A stretch of 7,097 nt of DNA from Candidatus Komeilibacteria bacterium (GTDB taxonomy: Bacteria; Patescibacteriota; Patescibacteriia; UBA1558; 2-01-FULL-52-15). Positions 1-4,951 of this stretch are shown here, piece by piece. Below the pieces are notes generated by a model, which did no database searches, was not told the DNA's origin, and saw only the letters and a list, made by a program, of their open reading frames with translations. Position 1 is the first letter of the stretch, and each line of letters opens with the position of its first letter. Location: the NCBI GenBank assembly GCA_016204595.1, contig JACQKJ010000037.1:1-7097 (forward strand), given 5' to 3'. A program made the position numbers and the translations under genes.

Positions 1-249
1 CGAGAGCTCGGCTACGAGCTCTGCCCTGCAGAGGTTGGCCCCCAGCTCAGGCTGCAGTACCAGGATCAGCCGCTCAACGAGTGGCTCGTGATCGCCATGG
101 AAGCGATCTCCGTCTCGGACGGCAACCTGCTCGTGTTCTACGTCAAGCACCTTGTCGTCGGTCAGTGGCTCGGCACGTACAGCGGCAGCCCTGGCTATCT
201 CTTCAATCCCGACGGTCGGTTCGTCTTCACCCGTCGCAAGTCCCGTTAG
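1..249 (+). CDS. C-terminal part of an unknown protein (5'-truncated by window edge)
   Basis: An open frame runs from base 1 to a TAG at 247-249 and gives the last 82 residues. It is rich in aromatic residues and Gly (motifs CPAEVGPQL, EWLVIAMEAI, GQWLGTYSG, GRFVFTRRK), with no membrane segment and no recognised domain. Codons end mostly in C or G (CTC, GTC, GGC), so the GC content is visibly higher than in the genes downstream. The pattern 'CPAEVGPQLRLQY...EWL.IAME...FVF.RRK' resembles small repeated hypothetical proteins I associate with Parcubacteria genomes; that is memory, not a search. The stop codon lies inside the 5' arm of a perfect hairpin (241-268). No function is proposed. The frame choice rests on the absence of stops, the coherent composition and an end that coincides with a hairpin. 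Confidence 0.7.
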   Translation, partial: RELGYELCPAEVGPQLRLQYQDQPLNEWLVIAMEAISVSDGNLLVFYVKHLVVGQWLGTYSGSPGYLFNPDGRFVFTRRKSR

Positions 250-268
250 AGATTCATCTCTAACGGGA
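241..268. repeat. Perfect 12-bp palindrome spanning the stop codon
   Basis: The arms tcccgttagaga (241-252) and tctctaacggga (257-268) are exact reverse complements around a 4-nt loop (ttca). The TAG stop of the upstream gene (247-249) lies in the left arm. No T-run follows, so it is not a classical intrinsic terminator. The core cccgttagag/ctctaacggg recurs at 1974-2002 inside a coding region, which suggests a dispersed palindromic element rather than a chance hairpin. Confidence 0.75.
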
Positions 269-281
269 CAAGTAGCTCTCT

Positions 282-311
282 GGACTCAAGTCCTCGGGTC
301 TCCTTAGACCC
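282..311. repeat. Two small adjacent hairpins in intergenic DNA
   Basis: A ggac/gtcc hairpin (282-285 with 290-293, loop tcaa) is followed by gggtct/agaccc (296-301 with 306-311, loop cctt), then an interrupted T-rich run (tttggctttt, 312-321). The second could be a weak terminator for the gene ending at 249. A near-copy of ctctggactcaag (278-290) recurs at 325-337. The stems are short, so the functional claim is weak. Confidence 0.35.
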
Positions 312-335
312 TTTGGCTTTTGTCCTCTGGACTTC

Positions 336-413
336 AGGCCCGGAATTTTCTTCGACTGCGCTCCGACATAACGTCGGGGCTCAACATCGAAGAGAGTTAC
401 CGGGCCTTTTTTT
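336..413 (+). terminator. Intrinsic terminator with a nested palindrome in its loop
   Basis: The outer arms aggcccgg (336-343) and ccgggcct (400-407) are exact complements and run into seven T residues (407-413), the hallmark of a rho-independent terminator reading rightward. Instead of a short loop, the stem encloses further stems: tcttcga/tcgaaga (349-355 with 387-393) and gctccgac/gtcggggc (360-367 with 373-380, one G-U pair, loop ataac). It probably ends transcription of the gene stopping at 249. The three-tier nesting suggests that a palindromic element landed in the terminator loop. Confidence 0.65.
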
Positions 414-439
414 GACCCTCAATAACGTATGTAAAAACG

Positions 440-608
440 GTCATCCCGAGTGAACGGAGTGAGCCGAGGGATCCCGTTGAAATATAGTTTATCTATTTCT
501 CATCGGGATTTCTCCCACCTTCGCCTCCTCCTTCGCTAAAGCTACGGCGGACAAGAAGGCTACGGTGGGCAGGCCGTGCGCTCCCTTCGGTCGCTTAGTC
601 GAAATGAC
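440..608. repeat. MITE-like degenerate palindromic element, about 169 bp
   Basis: The left end gtcatcccgag and the right end tcgaaatgac form imperfect terminal inverted repeats (gtcat at 440-444, atgac at 604-608). Inside are atcccg/cgggat (471-476 with 504-509) and cccacc/ggtggg (514-519 with 564-569), the latter enclosing a smaller imperfect stem around cttcgctaaagctacgg. There is no coding capacity for a transposase. The 'gtcat-ccgag-gaac-ggag' and 'ggatcc' wording matches a style of dispersed intergenic repeat seen in many bacterial genomes; that comparison is from memory. The right end stops one base before the extended -10 of the next gene, so the element forms that gene's upstream promoter region. 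Confidence 0.6.
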
Positions 609-609
609 G

Positions 610-618
610 TGCTATACT
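610..618 (+). promoter_or_regulatory. Extended -10 promoter of the MutY-like gene
   Basis: TGC-TATACT (610-618) is an extended -10 (TGnTATAnT type). No good -35 lies 16-18 bp upstream, as is usual for extended -10 promoters. A start about 7 nt downstream of the hexamer falls on the ATG at 625, which predicts a leaderless mRNA. Confidence 0.5.
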
Positions 619-624
619 GTCTCC

Positions 625-1446
625 ATGAAGCGATTGACAGAGCAGCAGCTTCAGCGTTTTCGCAAAATCATATACTCTCATTTCGAGAGACATGGGCGGT
701 CGCTGCCGTGGAGAAGAACAACTAACCCATATCATATTCTGGTATCCGAGATCATGTTGCAGCAGACGCAGGTTGATAGAGTGATCCCCAAGTACGACGG
801 ATTCATTGAAGTCTTTCCTTCGGCGCGCGAGCTCGCTCGCGCGCCATTGTCAAAGGTCCTTTGGACCTGGAGCGGACTTGGGTATAACCGACGCGCTGTA
901 TCTTTGAAAAAGTGCGCCCAAGAAATCATGCGAACGCACAAAGGGCAGATACCGAATACAATTAAGGAGCTTGATGCGTTGCCCGGTATCGGGTGCCACA
1001 CTGCCGGCGCTATCATGGCGTTCGCTTTCAACAAACCGGTTGTTTTTATAGAGACGAATGTTCGAAGCGTTTTTCTTCATCATTTCTTTCCAAAACGAAA
1101 GAAAGTTTCGGATTCGGAGTTGGAACCATTGATAGAGCAAGCACTCGATAGACAAAATCCTCGGAAATGGTACTCGGCTCTGATGGATTATGGTTCTGTG
1201 TTAAAGAAAGAAGTTGAAAATCCGTCACGCAGGAGCAAACATCATACGAAACAAAGCAGGTTTGAGGGGTCGAATAGGCAGCTGCGCGGTGCGATTCTGA
1301 AGGCGCTTATTATACGTAGGTCGAACACCGCGGAGCTGCAGCGCGCGCTTAATCGAAAGAAAACTGAACTGAATACGGTTCTGTCGCAGCTCCAGAAGGA
1401 GGGATTGATATGCAATCAAGAGGGAGTGTTTGGTCTTCCGTTCTAA
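625..1446 (+). CDS. MutY-like A/G-specific adenine glycosylase (HhH-GPD family), without the iron-sulfur cluster
   Basis: A 273-residue base-excision repair glycosylase, expected to remove adenine mispaired with 8-oxoguanine or a related mismatched base. Visible signatures are LPWR (27-30), the SEIMLQQTQV motif (41-50) with the MutY-type Glu at E42, WSGLGYNRRA (82-91), and the helix-hairpin-helix LPGIG-HTAGAI (119-130). The position of the family's catalytic Asp aligns with Glu143 (FIETNV instead of E. coli ILDGNV). After MDYG (187-190), where MutY carries its four [4Fe-4S] cysteines, there are none, only a basic stretch with NPSRRS. The C-terminus (about 218-273) looks like a small winged helix rather than the MutY NUDIX-like 8-oxoG-recognition domain. 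I chose ATG 625 because an upstream in-frame GTG (565) lies inside the repeat element. The family is secure; the exact substrate is not. Confidence 0.9.
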   Translation: MKRLTEQQLQRFRKIIYSHFERHGRSLPWRRTTNPYHILVSEIMLQQTQVDRVIPKYDGFIEVFPSARELARAPLSKVLWTWSGLGYNRRAVSLKKCAQEIMRTHKGQIPNTIKELDALPGIGCHTAGAIMAFAFNKPVVFIETNVRSVFLHHFFPKRKKVSDSELEPLIEQALDRQNPRKWYSALMDYGSVLKKEVENPSRRSKHHTKQSRFEGSNRQLRGAILKALIIRRSNTAELQRALNRKKTELNTVLSQLQKEGLICNQEGVFGLPF

Positions 1447-1466
1447 TGTCAAGTCCCCTTGACATT
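1445..1466. promoter_or_regulatory. Candidate operator: 9-bp-arm palindrome over the -35 box
   Basis: aatgtcaag (1445-1453) and cttgacatt (1458-1466) are exact reverse complements around tccc. The right arm contains the complete -35 TTGACA (1459-1464) of the following regulator gene, so a dimeric XRE protein bound here would block RNA polymerase. The left arm begins at the stop codon of the glycosylase gene. No T-run of four or more follows, which argues against a terminator. Confidence 0.45.
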
Positions 1467-1487
1467 TGATTCCTTTCACTGTACGAT
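1459..1487 (+). promoter_or_regulatory. Sigma-70-type promoter of the XRE regulator gene
   Basis: TTGACA (1459-1464), a 17-bp spacer and TACGAT (1482-1487) closely match the consensus. Six bases separate the -10 from the ATG at 1494, so the expected +1 is the A of the start codon and the mRNA should be leaderless. Confidence 0.7.
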
Positions 1488-1493
1488 AACCGC

Positions 1494-1700
1494 ATGAAAA
1501 ACATCCTCACGAACCGCGTATATGAGCTACGCAGCAGTATCGGTACGACACAGGAAGAACTAGCCGAAGCAGTTGGCGTTACGCGCCAGACCATTATTGC
1601 CATTGAAAAAGGCAACTACACGCCCTCGGTATGCCTTGCCATTAAGTTAGCACGATATTTTAAAAAACCGCTTGAATCAGTTTTCATCTATGAAACATAA
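1494..1700 (+). CDS. Small XRE-family helix-turn-helix transcriptional regulator
   Basis: This 68-residue protein is essentially one Cro/CI-type HTH domain. Helix 2 is TQEELAEAVG (19-28), the turn and recognition helix are VTRQTIIAIEKG (29-40), and NYTPSVCLAIKLARYFKKPLESVF (41-64) forms the closing helices. 65-70 residues is the usual length for the stand-alone YgzD-like class, which often sits directly before a small membrane protein gene, as here. It overlaps the next gene by 11 nt if that starts at 1690, or is separated by 1 nt if it starts at 1702. A palindrome over its own -35 box (1445-1466) suggests autorepression, which is inference. The signal or target is unknown; the partner membrane protein is the obvious candidate input or output. 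Confidence 0.9.
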   Translation: MKNILTNRVYELRSSIGTTQEELAEAVGVTRQTIIAIEKGNYTPSVCLAIKLARYFKKPLESVFIYET

Positions 1701-2085
1701 TATGAAAGAAATCATCGCCTCGATAGCTTTTATCATTCTGCTCGCAGCATTTCTTGATCCCTTCGGGCGGTATATGCCGAGTGAAGCCGCGATGATGCAG
1801 ATGCTTGCCCTGCTCGTTATATTTGCAGTTTTCGCCGTATTTGTCTGGAAGGAGAAAGCCCGCGATGAGCGCGAAGCACTCCATGCGCTCCTCGCGGGCA
1901 GGATCGCATTCCTGGTGGGAGCCGGGGTTCTCGTTATAGGCGTTATTGTGCAAAGCCTTGATCATGCGGTCGACCCCGTTAGAGCCGGGGTCTCTAACGG
2001 GGTAGATAGCTGGCTCGTACATGCGCTTGGAGCAATGATACTTGCGAAGATGCTGGGGCGTATCTATGCACAGAGGAGACAATAA
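1690..2085 (+). CDS. Small multi-pass membrane protein with an in-frame palindromic insertion
   Basis: 131 residues with four predicted membrane segments (about 8-22, 36-53, 72-90 and 108-125) and a charged cytosolic loop KEKARDERE (54-62); a DERE motif between helices also occurs in DUF2178-like proteins. It is probably co-transcribed and translationally coupled with the XRE regulator before it. ATG 1690 overlaps that gene; ATG 1702 (one nt after its stop) is an equally possible start; an in-frame TTG at 1672 is less likely. Between helices 3 and 4, residues 96-106 (PVRAGVSNGVD) are encoded by a perfect palindrome (1974-2002) flanked by two Val-Asp codon pairs (gtcgac at 1969-1974, gtagat at 2002-2007). 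An ancestral '..DHAVDSWLVHALG..' reads smoothly without those 33 bp. Function unknown; it may be a membrane partner of the regulator. Confidence 0.8.
   Translation: MKHNMKEIIASIAFIILLAAFLDPFGRYMPSEAAMMQMLALLVIFAVFAVFVWKEKARDEREALHALLAGRIAFLVGAGVLVIGVIVQSLDHAVDPVRAGVSNGVDSWLVHALGAMILAKMLGRIYAQRRQ
1974..2002. repeat. Palindrome inserted in frame inside a membrane protein gene
   Basis: ccccgttagag (1974-1984) and ctctaacgggg (1992-2002) are perfect 11-bp inverted arms around ccggggt. The 10-bp core of each arm is identical to that of the hairpin at 241-268. In this reading frame neither arm gives a stop (Pro-Val-Arg and Ser-Asn-Gly), so the element is translated, in the manner of Rickettsia palindromic elements. 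Confidence 0.75.
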
Positions 2086-2101
2086 GGAGTGTAAAGAGCA
2101 C

Positions 2102-2129
2102 TTGACATCACTGATATACCATTTATACT
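2102..2129 (+). promoter_or_regulatory. Promoter of the five-gene redox/copper operon
   Basis: TTGACA (2102-2107), a 16-bp spacer and TATACT (2124-2129) form a near-consensus housekeeping promoter. The predicted start near 2136 leaves a leader of about 48 nt before the ATG at 2184. The leader has no Shine-Dalgarno sequence next to the start. No obvious operator palindrome overlaps the boxes. Confidence 0.75.
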
Positions 2130-2183
2130 GTACTAATAAGAAAGGGGACATATACCCGTTCAAAATAATTAACAGCATACATT

Positions 2184-3080
2184 ATGCAACAAAATTCAAA
2201 ACGTTTGTTCCTGGCGATGGGTCTTGTAGGGCTTGTCGTTCTTGTGGGTGGTTGTAAGAAGCTGACGCCGCCGGTAACCCCTTCCGTCAATCAGAGTGAT
2301 GAGGCCGCAATGAAGGCAAAAGAGGAAAAAGCAGCGATGGAAAAGAAGGCAATGGATGCCGCGACTCCGTTTGTCTTGACCGCGCAGAATAACTCAGGCG
2401 AAACAGGAACCGCAAAGATATTCGAGGTAGAGGGAAAGGCGGAAGTAACCCTGGCGGTCAACGGCGCTCCTGCGGGCGTAGAGCAGCCGGCTCATATTCA
2501 CGAAGGAACGTGTGAAAAGCTCGGGCCCGTCGTATTCGGGCTCGCGAATGTGGTGAACGGAGAGTCAATGACGTACCTGAACGTTCCGCTTGCATCGATT
2601 TTCAACGGCTCAGCTCGCGCTTTGAACGTCCATAAATCGCAGGCTGAGATCGGCACCTACGTAGCGTGTGTTGACCTTACTGCTGCTCCGAAAATGGAAG
2701 ACAAAGAAAAGAAGGACACCATGAAGGATGAGAATGAAAATACCAACTCGAATACCAACGGCAATACGAATGCCAACACGAATTCGAATACCAACCAGTC
2801 TGCCAGCGTGAAGACATTCAATATCACGGCCCGAAATTTTTCCTTCTCACAGAATGAAATACGGGTGAAAAAAGGAGACGTAGTTCAGATAAACCTGAAT
2901 GTCGTTGAAGGCTTTCATGATTGGGTCGTCGATGAGTTCAACGCCGCCGCGAAGAGCTCGGGATCGGGCGCTACAACCGGAGTACAATTCACAGCCGATA
3001 AAACAGGGACGTTTGAATACTACTGCAGCGTGGGAAACCATCGGGCCATGGGCATGAAGGGCAAGCTGATTGTTGAATAA
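2184..3080 (+). CDS. Two-domain lipoprotein: CHRD-like domain plus type 1 copper cupredoxin domain
   Basis: 298 residues. A signal peptide ends in the lipobox LVGGC with lipidated Cys24, so the protein should be tethered outside the membrane. A Lys/Glu/Ala spacer (40-60) precedes a CHRD-like beta domain (about 62-166) with AHIHEG (H104, H106), NVHKS (H150) and a possible C110-C162 disulfide. A charged and NxNT-repeat linker (170-206) leads to a C-terminal plastocyanin/EfeO-type cupredoxin (208-298) with a full ligand set: H245 (GFHDW), C281, H286 and M291 (C-x4-H-x4-M). The blue-copper assignment follows from these ligands; the partner in electron transfer or copper handling is unknown. As first gene of an operon with CcdA and two thioredoxin-like proteins, it may need them to keep Cys281 reduced for copper loading (inference). 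ATG 2184 gives a complete signal peptide. Confidence 0.9.
   Translation: MQQNSKRLFLAMGLVGLVVLVGGCKKLTPPVTPSVNQSDEAAMKAKEEKAAMEKKAMDAATPFVLTAQNNSGETGTAKIFEVEGKAEVTLAVNGAPAGVEQPAHIHEGTCEKLGPVVFGLANVVNGESMTYLNVPLASIFNGSARALNVHKSQAEIGTYVACVDLTAAPKMEDKEKKDTMKDENENTNSNTNGNTNANTNSNTNQSASVKTFNITARNFSFSQNEIRVKKGDVVQINLNVVEGFHDWVVDEFNAAAKSSGSGATTGVQFTADKTGTFEYYCSVGNHRAMGMKGKLIVE
2739..2795 (+). repeat. 12-bp tandem repeat coding for the NxNT linker
   Basis: Codons 186-204 of the cupredoxin lipoprotein are degenerate 12-bp units reading Asn-x-Asn-Thr about four and a half times; tcgaataccaac occurs twice exactly. The product is a flexible hydrophilic linker between the two domains. Such an array is prone to length change by slippage. 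Confidence 0.75.
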
Positions 3081-3089
3081 GTATTGATA

Positions 3090-4211
3090 ATGCAGCCGCG
3101 TCTATTTATGATGCTTACCGCCAGCGCCATTCTGGCGCTGGCGGTAGTAGGCTGCACAGTACGGCCTTCAGAGCGCGCAATACCTTCCGTTCCTTCTCCT
3201 GCCCAGCCCGACGTCGTTACCGAACCGATTGCGCCCCGCAATTTTGAAAAGCCAGTTCTTTCAAAACTGAAGCGGATTGATTTCTCGGACTATAATCCTG
3301 AATTTCGATTTTCTGCAGAAATCCCGTCAGAGTGGGATATAGAGTACGTCAGGGATATTAGTTCGTTGAATATCTATGATCCTGAAGATCCAGCGGAAAG
3401 TACTCGAGAAAAGTCCCAGATTTTCGTTCGTTTCTTTGAGGCGAATGCATTTCTGACGCTTTCAACGGTGAATATTTTTGAGCGCCGGGAAACGTCTGTC
3501 AAAGGACATGGTGCTGTCGCATATGAGATAGAGAAGAAATCGGGCATCGCTAATTTTCCATCACAGCCAAGCTGGCGCAATAAACGTCATAAGCTGACTG
3601 ACGTGAGACTGGCGGCTGGCCCAACAACTTTTTATGTTTTTTCATATCGGCCATCTCTTTCACCGAATGAGTTTGATAGATTTATTGCATCACTGATCTT
3701 TCATAACGATGGTGAATCGTTCGTACCGCCGCTGGAAAGGGCGCGAGAGAGAATCACAAGAAAACCGTTCGGTATTAAGGTATCGCCCGCAGATTCCCCG
3801 GTGCAGCCTGAACGATTTTCCGGATTCCACACTGCAGTTGATCTTGAGGCACTTGATAATGAGACTGATAAGGAGGTTGCAGTATATGCTTTTTGTGGAG
3901 GCACCATTCTACAGAAAAAGACTGCGGCCGGTTACGGAGGAGTGGTTGTTGAGGAATGTCTTCTTGACAATGAGCGCGTCACAGTCGTCTATGGGCATCT
4001 TGATATAGCAAGCAGTGACCTTGCTGTCGGGCAGTACGTTGCGCCGGGCGTCCTCATCGCGGACTTGGGAGAAGCAGGAAGCAAAGAGACTGACGGCGAA
4101 CGCAAGCATCTGCACTTCGGTATTCATAAAGGTTCAGTGGTCGATATTCGGGGGTATGTCCCGACTCATGCCGAGCTCCAAGCCTGGATCGATCCAGCAG
4201 ACTATTTATAG
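3090..4211 (+). CDS. M23 (LytM-type) metallopeptidase lipoprotein with an N-terminal PsbP-like region
   Basis: 373 residues. The signal peptide ends at lipobox AVVGC (Cys22), giving an extracytoplasmic lipoprotein. Residues about 45-205 form a mixed alpha/beta region that begins FSAEIPSEWDIEY and recalls PsbP-like domains of other lipoproteins; this is tentative. Residues about 220-350 are a peptidase M23 domain with all expected zinc and catalytic residues: H247 and D251 (HTAVD), YGHLD with H303, and HLHFG with H340 and H342. Complete motifs predict an active enzyme cleaving peptidoglycan cross-links or another Gly-containing peptide. It follows the cupredoxin gene by 9 nt and precedes the thioredoxin lipoprotein gene by 9 nt, so it is within the operon. 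ATG 3090 is preferred over the in-frame TTG 3084. Codons 9-19 contain a perfect palindrome. Confidence 0.9.
   Translation: MQPRLFMMLTASAILALAVVGCTVRPSERAIPSVPSPAQPDVVTEPIAPRNFEKPVLSKLKRIDFSDYNPEFRFSAEIPSEWDIEYVRDISSLNIYDPEDPAESTREKSQIFVRFFEANAFLTLSTVNIFERRETSVKGHGAVAYEIEKKSGIANFPSQPSWRNKRHKLTDVRLAAGPTTFYVFSYRPSLSPNEFDRFIASLIFHNDGESFVPPLERARERITRKPFGIKVSPADSPVQPERFSGFHTAVDLEALDNETDKEVAVYAFCGGTILQKKTAAGYGGVVVEECLLDNERVTVVYGHLDIASSDLAVGQYVAPGVLIADLGEAGSKETDGERKHLHFGIHKGSVVDIRGYVPTHAELQAWIDPADYL
3116..3146. repeat. Perfect 14-bp palindrome within the signal-peptide codons of the M23 gene
   Basis: taccgccagcgcca (3116-3129) and tggcgctggcggta (3133-3146) are exact inverted arms around ttc. In frame the sequence codes for the Ala/Leu-rich hydrophobic core of the signal peptide. 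In the mRNA it would be a very stable hairpin starting 26 nt after the start codon. It may be an inserted element, a translation control hairpin, or a by-product of GCG/CTG/GCC codons. Confidence 0.7.
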
Positions 4212-4220
4212 TAAACATAT

Positions 4221-4949
4221 ATGCATATATCGAAAAAATACCTCTCACTCGGAACGTTACTCGTCGCTATGGCGTTTGTTGTTTCTGGCTGCAAGCTTTT
4301 TCGAGTTTCCCAATCTCCGCAACCGGTACCGCCAGTGCCGCAAGGCGGTTCATGCTTTACCGCAGAGCAGTGCCCCTTGGTAAAGTATACCTGCGCCACA
4401 GGCTTTGAATCGTTCAGCGATCCGTCAAATCAAAACTGCGCCTGCGGGTGCAGGCCTGCTGGTGATGCAGACGGTTCAGTCACACCAAACACTGACGTCG
4501 TGGAGAAGAAAGATGAGAAAACAATGGAAAAGAAGGAAGAGCCTTCTCCTACAACTATGCAATTCAGCGGTGTGCGCCTGGGCGGATCGGACGCCTCTCC
4601 GGTCATCGACTTCAACAAAGCAGATTACGATGCGGCACGCGCCGCCGACAAGAATATCCTTCTCTACTTCTACGCAAACTGGTGTCCCATCTGCAAGGCT
4701 GAGATCCCGGTGCTCTATAGTTCCCTCAGTAAGCTGAATGATCCGTCGGTTGTTGCCTTTCGCGTTAATTTTAATGACAGCGATACGGATGCCGACGAAA
4801 AAGCGCTTGCCCGCGAGTTCGGCGTGGCGTATCAGCACACGAAAGTGCTTATCAGCGGCGGCGCCCGGAAGCTTAAATCACCCGAGACATGGGATGAGAA
4901 TCGTTACTCGTCCGAAATGCTCCGGGCATTCAGCGGCTCCTCATCATAA
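4221..4949 (+). CDS. Thioredoxin-like lipoprotein with a Cys-rich N-terminal module (CPIC active site)
   Basis: 242 residues. The signal peptide ends at lipobox VVSGC (Cys24). After a Pro-rich spacer comes a compact cysteine cluster (C45, C51, C58, C73, C75, C77), probably disulfide-bonded. A Lys/Glu-rich linker (95-107) leads to a thioredoxin-fold domain (about 128-240) with YFYANWCPICKAE (C155, C158) and the helix-kinking P163. The usual cis-Pro loop is replaced by YQHTKVLI (204-211), with Thr207 where cis-Pro is expected; a change there alters substrate release and can allow metal binding at the CxxC. It probably exchanges disulfides on surface proteins, reduced by the CcdA protein encoded 2 nt downstream. 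The gene starts 9 nt after the M23 gene; the start codon lies in a 14-bp AT palindrome (4217-4230). Confidence 0.88.
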   Translation: MHISKKYLSLGTLLVAMAFVVSGCKLFRVSQSPQPVPPVPQGGSCFTAEQCPLVKYTCATGFESFSDPSNQNCACGCRPAGDADGSVTPNTDVVEKKDEKTMEKKEEPSPTTMQFSGVRLGGSDASPVIDFNKADYDAARAADKNILLYFYANWCPICKAEIPVLYSSLSKLNDPSVVAFRVNFNDSDTDADEKALAREFGVAYQHTKVLISGGARKLKSPETWDENRYSSEMLRAFSGSSS

Positions 4950-4951
4950 CT

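Noticed and set aside
81..263. 60-residue + strand open frame overlapping the first gene
   Set aside because: It is Arg-rich with no domain and overlaps the frame-1 reading (1-249), which has a natural composition and ends at the hairpin.
565..624. Upstream GTG start for the MutY-like gene
   Set aside because: It would translate the right end of the MITE-like element and the promoter -10; homology to MutY begins after ATG 625.
1672..1689. TTG start for the small membrane protein
   Set aside because: It would overlap the regulator gene by 29 nt and add residues not resembling a membrane segment; ATG 1690 or 1702 is more natural.
1684..2178. Long minus-strand open frame (164 codons)
   Set aside because: It is antisense to the membrane protein gene, with low-complexity His/Cys/Arg content, no domain and no promoter; a shadow frame.
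3084..3089. TTG start for the M23 lipoprotein
   Set aside because: ATG 3090 is two codons later and gives an ordinary signal peptide; there is no ribosome binding site favouring TTG.
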